From Paenibacillus pabuli (GTDB taxonomy: Bacteria; Bacillota; Bacilli; Paenibacillales; Paenibacillaceae), in NCBI RefSeq assembly GCF_023101145.1, contig NZ_CP073714.1, forward strand, positions 6,882,001 through 6,946,000: 64,000 bases of DNA, in the 5' to 3' direction. The position numbers and the translations under genes were made by a program. Under the pieces are notes generated by a model, which saw only the letters and a list, made by a program, of their open reading frames with translations, ran no database searches and was not told the origin of the DNA. Numbering within the stretch: the first letter of the stretch is position 1; each line of letters starts with the position of its first letter. Positions 1-8,998 of the stretch are shown here, piece after piece.

Positions 1-243
1 TCTAAGCATTGCTTCCGTAATCTCGAAGTCCGCAATAACACCGTCACGCAGCGGTCTAATGGCAACAATGTTACCTGGAGTACGCCCCACCATACGACGC
101 GCTTCTTCCCCAACAGCAAGGACCCGCTTCGTATCGCTTTCAATGGTCACGACGGAAGGTTCATCGAGGACAACCCCACTTCCTTTCACGTGAATAAGCA
201 CGTTCGCCGTGCCAAGATCAATACCGATATCCTTGCTTAACAT
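1..243 (-). CDS. mbl: Mbl, MreB-like actin (5' part only)
   Basis: The N-terminal 81 residues of an MreB-family bacterial actin are in the window; the rest lies beyond base 1. The protein begins MLSKDIGIDLGTANVL, carrying the phosphate-1 nucleotide loop (DLGTAN), and continues through VGEEARRMVGRTPGNI and IRPLRDGVIADFE, the Mbl/MreB signature. The family polymerises into membrane-associated filaments that guide the elongation-type peptidoglycan machinery. Position directly downstream of spoIIID matches the Bacillus spoIIID-mbl pair, which favours Mbl over MreB. The ATG at 243 is preceded by a purine-rich GGGGGCTC site. Identity is firm at family level; mbl versus mreB rests on synteny. Confidence 0.9.
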   Translation of the reverse strand, partial: MLSKDIGIDLGTANVLIHVKGSGVVLDEPSVVTIESDTKRVLAVGEEARRMVGRTPGNIVAIRPLRDGVIADFEITEAMLR

Positions 244-462
244 AAAAGAGCCCCCAAAGTGATATTATTTGGTCAGCGTATCCTGTGAAAAAGAGTCCCT
301 TATCACGTCACCGCTCGTTCGACAAAGTGCAACATATATATGTAAAAATCGGGCTGATAAGATGTCATAATTCGATCCTGTACCAGCTTTTAACATATCA
401 TACTTCAGGGGAGGGATTCAATGCATGTGTGAGCTTTTTGGCCTACGTCTTTCCGCAGGTCC

Positions 463-750
463 CTAAGATTTAGCGGAAGCCAGCACCTCGCGTTTTTTAC
501 CACTTGTTTTTTTGTATTTAATTTTGGTCGCTTCACCGCCCCGCAAATGACGGATGGACTTGTGATACTCCAGAATGTGTTTCACCTGGTCAGCAAGATC
601 AGGGTTAATTTCCGGCAGACGCTCCGTCAGATCCTTATGCACAGTACTCTTTGACACGCCGAATTCCTTGGCTATGGTACGGACCGTATTCCTCGTCTCT
701 ACAATGCAGCGACCAATTTTGATGGTCCGTTCCTTGATGTAATCGTGCAC
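463..750 (-). CDS. spoIIID: SpoIIID, sporulation transcription factor
   Basis: 95-residue DNA-binding protein that, in Bacillus, acts in the mother cell under SigmaE to switch genes on or off before SigmaK. The sequence MHDYIKERTIKIGRCIVETR and the helix-turn-helix segment VRTIAKEFGVSKSTVHKDL (residues about 23-42) are near-identical to the family, followed by a basic C-terminal tail. The start is GTG at 750, with GGGAGG seven bases upstream; the family's conserved MHDYIKER start supports it. It sits between spoIIQ and mbl as in Bacillus. The C-terminus (KKREVLASAKS) is longer than in B. subtilis. Very secure. Confidence 0.97.
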   Translation of the reverse strand: MHDYIKERTIKIGRCIVETRNTVRTIAKEFGVSKSTVHKDLTERLPEINPDLADQVKHILEYHKSIRHLRGGEATKIKYKKTSGKKREVLASAKS

Positions 751-866
751 GCTCCCGCCTCCCTACTGTGTGGATAGTTTGGTACATTATATGAGGAGCA
801 TGCCTATATATTCGCGGTTTAAAGGTGTGACAAGCTTCGAAGGTCCCATTATTTTCTGAAAAGCAC

Positions 867-894
867 AAAAAGAGCAGAGGAAATTTCCCTCTGC
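867..894 (-). terminator. Rho-independent terminator after spoIIQ
   Basis: On the minus strand GCAGAGG and CCTCTGC form a perfect stem (arms 874-880 and 888-894, AT-rich loop) followed by a TCTTTTT run, 28 bases past the spoIIQ stop. This separates spoIIQ from spoIIID transcription. Confidence 0.8.
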
Positions 895-921
895 CCGTCA
901 TGTTGCTGCGGTAAAAATCAT

Positions 922-1662
922 TTATTTTTCCGGAAGATATCCTTGCGGGTTAACCGGTTGTCCGTCTTCGTACACTTCAAAGTGAAGGTGGTTGCCCAGC
1001 GTTTTTTCGAGTTCATTGACGCCAGCCGATGCAATTGCATCTCCTTGCTTCACTTCATCATCCTGTTTTACTTTGACGTCAGCCAGGCTTTGGTATACGG
1101 TTTTGAGGTTATCACTGTGTGTGATTTCCACAACTTGACCTGTCAGCGGGTTTTGTTCAACCCGGGTAACTTTTCCGCCGAGTGCTGCTTTGACTTCGAA
1201 CGTTTTGTTATCACCACGTGCCAGATCTACACCCGTGTTCGGAATAAATGTGTCATTGTACTGCACCATCGCTGCTTCATGTTCCTCAGTTGAAGCTTCG
1301 TTGTCATAGAAAGGTTTGACTACCGAAATTTCGGACGGAACCGCTACTGGCCATACAAAATTCTCCGACTTTGCAACAACTTCCACACTTTCCTGTTCTC
1401 CGTTAACCGCTGTTCCTTCTGTACCCGCCGATGCACCTGTTTCTACTACCCCGTTAGCAGGGTCCGAGTTCAGCGTTTTGTCGCCTGTGCCCTGATAGAC
1501 CCACACTAAGGTTAGTATAATGCCTGCTGCTGCGATGTAGGCTGCCGGGAAGACCCAGCGTTTGGACATTGCTCTTTTCCATGAAGAGGGCTGGCTAGCC
1601 GGTACTCCTTGAGTTGTTTTAGGAGTTTCTTCTTGGACTGTTTTCTTGTTTTGTTCATTCAT
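922..1662 (-). CDS. spoIIQ: SpoIIQ-like forespore membrane protein, degenerate LytM/M23 domain
   Basis: 246-residue protein with a cytoplasmic N-terminus, one membrane helix (about residues 40-58) and a C-terminal LytM (M23) fold. In Bacillus, SpoIIQ is made in the forespore and docks across the intermembrane space with SpoIIIAH, linking engulfment and the feeding-tube channel. The M23 site is incomplete: HLHFE is present near the C-terminus, but the first zinc-ligand motif HxxxD reads NTGVD, with Asn for His, so peptidase activity is unlikely; this agrees with the non-catalytic role in Bacillus. The start at 1662 (MNEQNKK) is chosen over an upstream in-frame one because GAGGTGA lies just before it. 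A SigmaF-type promoter is upstream. Confidence 0.88.
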   Translation of the reverse strand: MNEQNKKTVQEETPKTTQGVPASQPSSWKRAMSKRWVFPAAYIAAAGIILTLVWVYQGTGDKTLNSDPANGVVETGASAGTEGTAVNGEQESVEVVAKSENFVWPVAVPSEISVVKPFYDNEASTEEHEAAMVQYNDTFIPNTGVDLARGDNKTFEVKAALGGKVTRVEQNPLTGQVVEITHSDNLKTVYQSLADVKVKQDDEVKQGDAIASAGVNELEKTLGNHLHFEVYEDGQPVNPQGYLPEK

Positions 1663-1681
1663 CTTGATCACCTCAGTAACA

Positions 1682-1709
1682 AGTGTTACCGGGTGCAACT
1701 CTTTTATAC
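1682..1709 (-). promoter_or_regulatory. Putative SigmaF promoter of spoIIQ
   Basis: Minus-strand GTATA (1705-1709), 14 bases, then GGTAACACT (1682-1690), which fits the SigmaF -10 consensus GGNNANAMT exactly and lies 19 bases before the spoIIQ start codon. The spacer is one shorter than the usual 15. spoIIQ is a SigmaF target in Bacillus, so the match is expected. Confidence 0.5.
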
Positions 1710-1790
1710 ACGCGCGACTCTAATTATTTTCACGGAGCTTTCAAAGAGTGCTATATATGCGGGGGATGTGCTTAGTGTGTACGCCGCTTC

Positions 1791-1908
1791 GGGGCCAGAA
1801 AACCTTTCGACCGGCTGTTACTCCCAGATTTCTTCTATCACCTTCTTCAAAGGTGAAATCCAGGAGTAAAGGCGGATGCTTACGCTTCTACAGGCCTTTT
1901 CTGTCCCC
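1791..1908. repeat. Structured intergenic repeat, copy A
   Basis: Long imperfect hairpin of nested stems: outer GGGGCCAGAAAA / TTTTCTGTCCCC (1791-1802 and 1897-1908), middle TTACTCC / GGAGTAA (1818-1824 and 1863-1869), apical CACCTT / AAGGTG. Shares the segments CTGTTAxxCCCAGATTT and AAAGGCGxAxGCTxxxGCTTCT with copies at 16795-16901 and 18287-18386, while stem sequences differ but still pair. Could be a non-coding RNA or a mobile MITE/REP-type element. Not recognised as a named family. Confidence 0.75.
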
Positions 1909-2182
1909 TGCTCTCCATACGCTCGCACTCTCCGCATATACAGCCAAGTCTTGAAAGCTCCGGAAGGGGTGGCTGGTAGAGAAGCCTGGATTGGCTGTAA
2001 TAGCCGATCCTTCTAAGAAGTGAGTTTAATAGCCGAAAGCAATATGATATAGGCTGTGATTCGTTAAAACCGATTTAAGGTGCTCTATGCTCGTTAAAGC
2101 GAGATGTGAGATTAGAGATTGACGATGCAGGCCACTAATGAATGTTCCATCTAACATCACGATTGACTAGATCATGAAATAT

Positions 2183-2380
2183 TTCTAACGAACTCAGGCG
2201 GCCTTATTGGCGGGAAAATCATTGCTTGGGAATTCTAACGAATCGTTGACACGTAATGACTCTCTTAAGCGCTATTATCAGTCCAAATCCGATGTTGTGT
2301 CGTGATATAACGCGTCTGAGATTCGTTAGAATTTTCATTCGTCGTGATATGGCCTAATAAGGTCTCTCAGATTCGTTAGG
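2183..2380. repeat. Cluster of degenerate TTCGTTAGAA-containing repeats
   Basis: Within the gene-free stretch 1909-2503, three copies of a ~27-bp motif, roughly AATAAGGCGTCTGAGATTCG followed by TTAGAA, occur at 2183-2209 (inverted), 2304-2332 and 2353-2380, plus a half copy TTCTAACGAATCG near 2233. A further copy is at 63960-63984. No open frame is supported in 1909-2503. Function unknown. Confidence 0.5.
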
Positions 2381-2503
2381 CCAACAATGTATGGGAAGCA
2401 TGATCAGTTCCAAACCTAAAACTGCCTATCCCTACACGTTCACACAAACATTTATATCCATTCGAATTAATTCCCATTTATCCATAAGTACTTATCTCCC
2501 CTA

Positions 2504-3850
2504 CTACTTCGATGCCAGCATCTTGGATGCCTGTCCAAAGGAGATACCGGTATAGTAGTGTTTGAGAATCTGGGTTGCGGTGTGACCCTCCTGTGCCATG
2601 CCGTTGGCTCCCCACTGGCTCATGCCGACTCCGTGACCGTATCCATACGTTGTAATCTGAACCTCATCTCCATCAGTCTTCCAGCTGAACTGGCTGGATC
2701 TCAGCCCAAGCAGCTTTCGAACCTCCGGCCCACTAAACGTTTTACCAGCAATCTGCATCTCCTTGATTCGATGGCCTTGTGTAGTTGACAATACTTCCAT
2801 CCAGCCACCGCTCTGCTGCGCACTCACAGGGATGGCATTCGCCCCCAGATTCAACTTTCGGAGAATCTCACTGCGTTTCAACGTGATGGTTTCCTTAAAG
2901 CCCGGAGCCAGACTTTTGTCCCAGGGGCTATCTACACTTTTCAGATAAGGAACCACGTTCCCCCATACATCCTCTGCATTCTCCGTATACCCATTACTTG
3001 TAGAGAAAAAGGATGCGGTAATCGCTTTGCCTTGATATGTCATGACGGCATCCTTGCTTTCGCGGACAGCCTGCTGCAGCTTTTCCCATTCCTTCGCTTT
3101 CCCCAGACGCGTCCAGTCCGCTTTTACCTGTTCCGGTGGTATAAATACCTGATGACTTACCGTATCCGTTACATCGGCTTCTCCTGAAGGTATGCCACTT
3201 GTATCGTTGGCTGCCAGTCTCCTCACAATAAATGTCCTTGCAGCAATGGCTTGTGCTTTCAGGGCCTCCAATCTGAACTCAGCCGGCATTTCGGCAGCAA
3301 CTACTCCGGTAACATAATCTTCAAGGGGAAGATTCATCGTTGTACCGGTTGCAGACAGGTACACCCTTACTTGAGGTTCAGGGTAGGTAACAGGTACAGC
3401 TGGAGAAGGTGCTGGGGTCGTTATACTGCCTGTACCTGGTGGGACAGGGATCGGTTTGACAGGATCATCCGTCCGCGGCCAGACCAGAATGGCTGGGATT
3501 AGCAAGGCAAGCGCCAGTACTGAGGATACAGCCGCTGCAGGCTGCCAACGAGTGCTCTTCTTGCCCCATCTGCGCCCTCGGCCGAACGTACGCATTCGGC
3601 GGCGCTTCACACGACGAAACTGGTCTAATTCAATGACAGGTATGTGTATACGCGCCGCAGTGCTTTGAGCTGACTCCTGATTGGAGCCAGGCCGTCCAGG
3701 AGATGTTGTTATGGGTTCATCTGGAACAGTTCTAATGTTCGTTGAAGATAGCTTGTCTTTTTCCACACCAAAACCAGTGACCTCTTCTGGCTCCTTCACT
3801 AGTGGACGAGGGACAAGAGGTACCTTAACCTGCACACGGGCTTCTTTCAT
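2504..3850 (-). CDS. spoIID: SpoIID, sporulation lytic transglycosylase with long N-terminal extension
   Basis: 448 residues. The C-terminal two thirds is a SpoIID/LytB domain: LEDYVTGVVAAEMPAEFRLEALKAQAIAART and YGYGHGVGMSQWGANGMAQ are family hallmarks, and the Glu of AAEMP corresponds to the catalytic acid. In Bacillus SpoIID cleaves denuded glycan strands during engulfment with SpoIIM and SpoIIP. The membrane helix sits unusually late (about residues 105-125), after ~100 residues rich in Pro, Ser, Arg and Lys, against ~20 in B. subtilis; a Pro-rich linker follows it. The ATG at 3850 has AGGGT upstream, so the extension appears genuine. Neighbours murA and spoIIQ match Bacillus order. Confidence 0.95.
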   Translation of the reverse strand: MKEARVQVKVPLVPRPLVKEPEEVTGFGVEKDKLSSTNIRTVPDEPITTSPGRPGSNQESAQSTAARIHIPVIELDQFRRVKRRRMRTFGRGRRWGKKSTRWQPAAAVSSVLALALLIPAILVWPRTDDPVKPIPVPPGTGSITTPAPSPAVPVTYPEPQVRVYLSATGTTMNLPLEDYVTGVVAAEMPAEFRLEALKAQAIAARTFIVRRLAANDTSGIPSGEADVTDTVSHQVFIPPEQVKADWTRLGKAKEWEKLQQAVRESKDAVMTYQGKAITASFFSTSNGYTENAEDVWGNVVPYLKSVDSPWDKSLAPGFKETITLKRSEILRKLNLGANAIPVSAQQSGGWMEVLSTTQGHRIKEMQIAGKTFSGPEVRKLLGLRSSQFSWKTDGDEVQITTYGYGHGVGMSQWGANGMAQEGHTATQILKHYYTGISFGQASKMLASK

Positions 3851-4181
3851 TTTAATATAACCCTCCGTTGTCCATGGCCGGTCAAACGCCGGTCCTTTTG
3901 TTCAAATCCATAGTTTAGGGTATGAGCTTAGTGGATCTGATAGAACCTAATTTAAGAGAAACGAAGGCATTCATAATGGGACGATCTCTACCTTGCTTCT
4001 GCTATGTATTAATGAAAAACGCTGATATGTCGCCGAGTCTACTCCATACGGTGCCATCTCTCCCTCAAAAAACATGCTCTTTCATTCTGTTCAGAATTGG
4101 TACAGAATACGATGATATGCTATATAAGTTAGGACCAGCTATTAATAGAATCAGGTACTGATTCAGTAAATCGTTGAATAC
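3851..4181. other. Gene-free spacer upstream of spoIID
   Basis: No coding frame here is supported. It should hold the spoIID promoter (SigmaE expected), but I could not assign a convincing -35/-10 pair. A direct repeat GCCGGTC occurs near 3870-3890. Confidence 0.4.
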
Positions 4182-4209
4182 AAAAAAAGCCAAGCCAGAT
4201 GGCTTAGCT
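4182..4209 (-). terminator. Rho-independent terminator after murA
   Basis: Minus strand AGCTAAGCC / GGCTTGGCT stem (arms 4201-4209 and 4188-4196, loop ATCT) followed by TTTTTTTG, about 100 bases past the murA stop. Confidence 0.85.
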
Positions 4210-4306
4210 TTTGATCTTGAATTACATGACAGCAGACTCTTGTATCCGCAATTCACACTGATGTGCGTTTTATACTATAGAGCACCGTCCATTGTCCCAT
4301 TCGAGG

Positions 4307-5653
4307 TTATGCCCAAGTCGGTTGTACTTTAAACAGCGGTACTTCTTCCCCGGCTTTTTCATTCGATGCTTTTACTGCATCCAGCTTAGGCTCTTCAACC
4401 GAAATACGATAAATATCGGCTCCAAGTCCGTTAAGCTTCTCAGCAAGATGGACGTAGCCACGGTCGATGTGATGAACACCGCCCACTTCCGTAGTACCTT
4501 CAGCAACAAGACCCGCGATAATAAGTGCGGCACCCGCACGCAAATCGGTAGCTGTTACTTTGGCACCCTTCAGCTTGGCATTGCCCGTGATGATGGACGA
4601 ACGTCCCTCAACTTTGATCTCCGCATTCATCAACTGGAATTCATCCACATGCATGAAGCGATTTTCAAAAACGGTCTCTGTTACAACAGAGGTTCCCTCA
4701 GAGGCAAGCAGGAGCGCCATCATTTGGGATTGCATATCGGTAGGGAAACCTGGGTATGGTAATGTTTTCACATCCACTGCCTTGAGCGGACGATCCGCAA
4801 TAACGCGAACGCCATTCTCATCAGGATGAATGGTTACACCCATTTCTTCCAGCTTCGCAATAACAGAACCCAAATGGTCGGAAATTGCGCCTTCGATATA
4901 CACATCACCACCGGAAATTGCAGCAGCAGCCATATAGGTACCTGCTTCAACCCGATCCGGAATGACAGTATGCTTCACGCCTGAAAGTTTATCCACACCT
5001 TCAATACGGATGACTCCTGTTCCGGCACCTCGTACTTTGGCACCCATGCCGTTGAGGAAATTGGCAAGATCCACGATTTCCGGTTCTTTTGCCGCATTCT
5101 CCAGAACAGTTACTCCTTCAGCCAATGTTGCAGCCATCATAATATTTTGAGTGGCACCTACGGAAGCCACATCCAGATAAATTTTCGCGCCACGCAACCG
5201 CCCTTGGCTGCGAGCTTCTATATAGCCTTGGCCCAAGCTGATCTCAGCGCCCATGGCTTCAAAACCTTTCAAATGCTGATCAATAGGCCGTGTACCGATG
5301 GCACATCCACCAGGGAGCGAAATTCTTGTATGACCCATACGCGTCAACAATGGCCCCATGACCAGAAAAGACGCCCGCATTTTACTTACCCATTCATACG
5401 GTGCCTCACAGGAAGTAAGTTTCTCCGCATTTACGGTAATCACTTCGTCCCGGTATGTAACACCCGCTCCCAGCGATTCCAACACCTTGTTAATCGTCAT
5501 CACATCGTCTAGAGGAGGCGCGTCAATAATAACGCTTTGTCCTTCTTCCCCTAAGAGAGAGGCAGCGATGATCGGAAGAACAGAATTTTTAGCGCCGCTA
5601 ACTTTGACACTTCCGGTCAACCTTTTGCCACCGCGGACGATAAATTTGCTCAT
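4307..5653 (-). CDS. murA: UDP-N-acetylglucosamine 1-carboxyvinyltransferase (MurA)
   Basis: 448 residues, the normal length. Transfers enolpyruvate from PEP to UDP-GlcNAc, the first committed step of peptidoglycan synthesis, in the cytoplasm. The PEP-binding/active-site loop LPGGCAIGTRP contains the catalytic Cys (fosfomycin target), and the N-terminal KVSGAKNSVLPIIAASLL carries the conserved Lys-Asn. Two adjacent ATGs exist (5656, 5653); the second is better spaced from GGAGGG. Firmicutes usually have two murA paralogues; the neighbourhood (ywzB, spoIID) is that of B. subtilis murAA. The gene between murA and ywzB in Bacillus (ywmB) is missing here. Confidence 0.97.
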   Translation of the reverse strand: MSKFIVRGGKRLTGSVKVSGAKNSVLPIIAASLLGEEGQSVIIDAPPLDDVMTINKVLESLGAGVTYRDEVITVNAEKLTSCEAPYEWVSKMRASFLVMGPLLTRMGHTRISLPGGCAIGTRPIDQHLKGFEAMGAEISLGQGYIEARSQGRLRGAKIYLDVASVGATQNIMMAATLAEGVTVLENAAKEPEIVDLANFLNGMGAKVRGAGTGVIRIEGVDKLSGVKHTVIPDRVEAGTYMAAAAISGGDVYIEGAISDHLGSVIAKLEEMGVTIHPDENGVRVIADRPLKAVDVKTLPYPGFPTDMQSQMMALLLASEGTSVVTETVFENRFMHVDEFQLMNAEIKVEGRSSIITGNAKLKGAKVTATDLRAGAALIIAGLVAEGTTEVGGVHHIDRGYVHLAEKLNGLGADIYRISVEEPKLDAVKASNEKAGEEVPLFKVQPTWA

Positions 5654-6174
5654 CATGGTTCCCTCCGCGCTTTTATTCCCTTTTCTTCATTCCGGAATAC
5701 GTAAGCCCCTCTGTGAATAGAAAGGACTGTTGTTGTGTGTGGAATTTCGACATAACCTGGCAAATAATGCCCTTGATGTCTATTCAGAAAAGAATTGGTT
5801 TATGATCCATATCGATGATACCACGTACGCTGCATGATGCCCTCCGACTTGTAAATATAACGCCTTACAGGCCAGCAAACATCTGAACAGACAGATTGGG
5901 ATGATTATTAGCCGGATTTAACCGGATATCCCGTTTATAACCACAAAATAAATGAAAAATTGTGAATTCCCTAACTTCCATCATAACATTGTTGAATTGT
6001 ACGATACAAGCATTTTTACATAAAACATCTCAAATCCATTCACTTTTACGTCACACTTTTTTCTTAATTCCTTTGCCGACAACTCATACTCTAATTGTTA
6101 ACACAATTAATCGATGTTATTCGACATTGAACGGCTCGAAGAACCTAACAGATGATTAACCAACCGTCTCAACA
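5654..6174. other. Gene-free spacer between ywzB and murA
   Basis: About 520 bases, AT-rich, with no frame having coding character on either strand. B. subtilis has ywmB in this position. Must include the murA promoter; none could be assigned with confidence. Confidence 0.4.
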
Positions 6175-6432
6175 TTAAAACAAATGGCGCAACATTTGTG
6201 TCCATGACATATAGTCAATGACAAAGCCTGAAACAGCATGCCCCAGTATAATGGCCAACAGTAAATGTAACAGTCTTCCCTGTGCTCCTCTCGGCTGTCT
6301 GATGATTAAATCCAGCTTGAGATTCTGTAAAGCCCACCAAGACAACGCTATACATAAAAGAGAGACGATAATCGAAACTAAGCCATTCGTGCTTAATGTC
6401 TGGTTCAACTGATTTGTCAGGTCAGTATCCAT
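6175..6432 (-). CDS. ywzB: DUF1146 (YwzB-like) small membrane protein
   Basis: 85-residue protein with two predicted membrane helices (about residues 16-33 and 56-75) joined by a loop with the family-typical WALQNLKLDLIIRQPRGAQGRLLHLLLAI stretch. Members are small integral membrane proteins of unknown function in Bacillales, regularly found next to atpC. The start at 6432 (MDTDLTNQ) has GGAGGT nine bases upstream; the longer in-frame ORF contains cysteine-rich sequence unlike the family and is rejected. Confidence 0.85.
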   Translation of the reverse strand: MDTDLTNQLNQTLSTNGLVSIIVSLLCIALSWWALQNLKLDLIIRQPRGAQGRLLHLLLAIILGHAVSGFVIDYMSWTQMLRHLF

Positions 6433-6993
6433 ATATTCATTACCTCCACATTTGTTGCAGCGATCAGCATAATTATGCCTGGCACCCATAAACTTGTTAG
6501 AGCACTGGAATGATTTGAACACAACACACTGAGCTTACTGTCGGACTTACTCCTGCTGTGCAGGAAATCTGGTGCCCAATCACGGAGCAGCAACAATCTG
6601 GCTGTGAATGACAATGGAATTCATCTACGCAGCTTCCTGCATCTGCTGACTCTATGGAATATAGGCTCTTTCATCATACATTGTCAATTACATTGATTTC
6701 CACTTTGATATTATTTTAAATTCATAATACCGGGATTTTGTGACTAAAACGACATAAAAGAGCGTTATTTCGATATCGATCCTGTCATTTCCTCGGAAAT
6801 AATTTGGATTTCCGTCAGTAAAAATGGTTCCTCCAGTGGTCATATTCGCCACGACTTTAGTCCTACATTCTATTCAACTGCCCATAAACGGTGAATACAA
6901 TTAACTTTATTTACCGTTAAATTAAGGGGTTCAACCGAAGAAAATGCTCAAAAATTCTACTGTAAATTGGGGGAAATAACGCTCTGAAAACTC
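6433..6993. other. Gene-free spacer between the atp operon and ywzB
   Basis: AT-rich, without a supported coding frame. Only the atp terminator at its right edge (6994-7024) is recognisable. Confidence 0.4.
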
Positions 6994-7024
6994 AAAAAAG
7001 CCCGGCAGACAAAGCCGCCAGGCT
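6994..7024 (-). terminator. Terminator of the ATP synthase operon
   Basis: Minus strand AGCCTGGCGG...GCCGGGCT stem followed by TTTTTTGAG, 13 bases beyond the atpC stop. Ends the operon that starts at 14510. Confidence 0.85.
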
Positions 7025-7036
7025 CCAATGAATCGT

Positions 7037-7441
7037 TTATTTGCCGTATACATTGATCCGGTTAACCGCTTTTTGCAGAGCAATCTCTGCCCGGCGGTGA
7101 TCAAAATGGTCCTGATTGCTTTGGCTGCCGAGACGGCGTTCTGCCCGCTCTTTCGCCGCACGCGCACGGTCCACATCGATATTTTCCGGGAATTCGGCAC
7201 TTTCTGCGAGGACAACAACCTTATCTTTACGGACTTCGATAAACCCGCCGCCAATAGCGACCTGCTTGTTCTCTTTTCCGTTTTTGATAATAATCGGTGC
7301 GATCTGCAATGGTGTAACCATAGGGATGTGACCTGGCATAATACCCAGTTCCCCTTCAACACCGCGAACGATGATACTATCCACTTGCTCTGTAAATACC
7401 AAACGCTCAGGCGTTACAATTTCCAACAAAAAGGTGCTCAA
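7037..7441 (-). CDS. atpC: ATP synthase epsilon subunit
   Basis: 134 residues; the central-stalk subunit that couples rotation and can inhibit ATP hydrolysis. N-terminal beta-sandwich (FLLEIVTPE, VRGVEGELGIMPGHIPMVTPL) and C-terminal helical hairpin (RAKERAERRLGS) are typical. The start decides on the ribosome site: AGGAGG abuts the ATG at 7447 with only one base between, but is seven bases before the TTG at 7441, giving MSTFLLEIVTPE, the usual family start. The TTG is therefore preferred. Last gene of the operon. Confidence 0.95.
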   Translation of the reverse strand: MSTFLLEIVTPERLVFTEQVDSIIVRGVEGELGIMPGHIPMVTPLQIAPIIIKNGKENKQVAIGGGFIEVRKDKVVVLAESAEFPENIDVDRARAAKERAERRLGSQSNQDHFDHRRAEIALQKAVNRINVYGK

Positions 7442-7500
7442 TTCCATCCCTCCTGAAACTATCCGATAGCTCGCTTCATAAGGACAATCCTGGATTCAGA

Positions 7501-8904
7501 TTATACCAGTGTTTTGGCTTTTTCCACTGCCTCTTCAATTGTACCCACAAAGAGGAAAGCTGCTTCCGGAAGATCGTCGTGCTTGCCTTCGAGAATTTCT
7601 TTAAAGCTGCGCACCGTTTCTTTAACCGGAACGTATTTACCCGGAATACCGTTAAATTCTTCAGCAACGTGGAATGGCTGGGACAAGAAACGTTGAATTT
7701 TACGAGCACGGTAAACGAGCGCTCTGTCTTCCTCACTCAGCTCGTCCATACCCAGAATCGCAATAATATCCTGCAGTTCATTATAACGTGCCAAGATACG
7801 TTTAACGCCTTGAGCTACGTTGTAATGCTCTTCGCCTACAACTTCAGGGGACAAGATCCGGGAGCTGGATGCCAGCGGATCTACCGCAGGGTAGATACCC
7901 ATCTCGGAAATTTTACGTTCCAGGTTCGTCGTTGCATCCAAGTGGGCAAACGTCGTTGCTGGAGCCGGGTCAGTATAGTCATCCGCAGGCACGTAGATCG
8001 CCTGGATGGATGTTACGGAACCTTTTTTGGTTGAAGTGATACGTTCTTGCAATTGACCCATTTCCGTTGCCAGCGTTGGTTGGTAACCTACCGCGGAAGG
8101 CATACGTCCGAGCAAGGCAGATACTTCTGAACCTGCTTGGGTGAAACGGAAGATGTTATCGATAAAGAGCAACACGTCACGGCCTTCTTCATCACGGAAA
8201 TATTCCGCCATGGTCAGACCTGTGAGGGCTACACGAAGACGTGCGCCTGGAGGCTCGTTCATTTGTCCGAAGACCATCGCTGTTTTGTTGATAACGCCGG
8301 AATCACTCATCTCGTGATACAAGTCATTACCTTCACGTGTACGCTCACCAACACCCGCGAATACGGAGATACCACCGTGTTCTTGTGCGATGTTGTTGAT
8401 CAATTCCTGAATCGTTACGGTTTTACCTACACCGGCACCACCGAAGAGACCGATTTTACCACCTTTGGCGTAAGGAGCCAACAAGTCGATAACTTTGATT
8501 CCTGTCTCCAGCATTTCAGCCTGGGTAGTCAGTTCATCAAATGCAGGAGCCGAGCGGTGAATCGGATTTTTATGTGCAGCAGCTACAGTGCCGCCCGTAT
8601 CAATGGCTTCGCCGAGTACGTTAAATACACGCCCCAGTGTCGCTTCCCCAACAGGTACAGAGATTGGAGCTCCTGTATCTACGGCTTCCATACCACGAAC
8701 GAGTCCGTCCGTGGAGGACATCGCGATACAACGTACCCGGTTGTCACCCAGATGTTTCGAAGCTTCGAGTGTCAGATTAACACTCACGCCGCTTTCGCTC
8801 ACTGTAGTGATCGTAATGGCATTGAGGATTTCCGGCAGACCGCCGCGATCAAACTCGACGTCAACAACCGGACCCATGATGCTCACAACGCGTCCTTTGT
8901 TCAT
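7501..8904 (-). CDS. atpD: ATP synthase beta subunit
   Basis: 467 residues; the catalytic F1 subunit. Walker A GGAGVGKTV (about residue 155), the catalytic Glu in GERTREGND, Walker B VLLFIDNIFRF and the DELSEED lever sequence (written MDELSEEDRALV) are all visible. ATG at 8904 has GGAGGGGAA upstream. Lies between atpG and atpC in standard order; gaps of 94 and 59 bases contain no further gene. Confidence 0.99.
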   Translation of the reverse strand: MNKGRVVSIMGPVVDVEFDRGGLPEILNAITITTVSESGVSVNLTLEASKHLGDNRVRCIAMSSTDGLVRGMEAVDTGAPISVPVGEATLGRVFNVLGEAIDTGGTVAAAHKNPIHRSAPAFDELTTQAEMLETGIKVIDLLAPYAKGGKIGLFGGAGVGKTVTIQELINNIAQEHGGISVFAGVGERTREGNDLYHEMSDSGVINKTAMVFGQMNEPPGARLRVALTGLTMAEYFRDEEGRDVLLFIDNIFRFTQAGSEVSALLGRMPSAVGYQPTLATEMGQLQERITSTKKGSVTSIQAIYVPADDYTDPAPATTFAHLDATTNLERKISEMGIYPAVDPLASSSRILSPEVVGEEHYNVAQGVKRILARYNELQDIIAILGMDELSEEDRALVYRARKIQRFLSQPFHVAEEFNGIPGKYVPVKETVRSFKEILEGKHDDLPEAAFLFVGTIEEAVEKAKTLV

Positions 8905-8998
8905 CTTAACGTTCCCCTCCTACAAGCCTGCTACTTTTGCAAAAATAAAGTACCGTTCGTTTATCTTTGCTCTGCAAGCCTTCATTAATAAAAAACGG

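Noticed and set aside
1791..1908. Intrinsic terminator for spoIID
   Set aside because: The stem is long with internal loops and no U-tract, lies over 590 bases past the stop, and recurs elsewhere as a conserved element.
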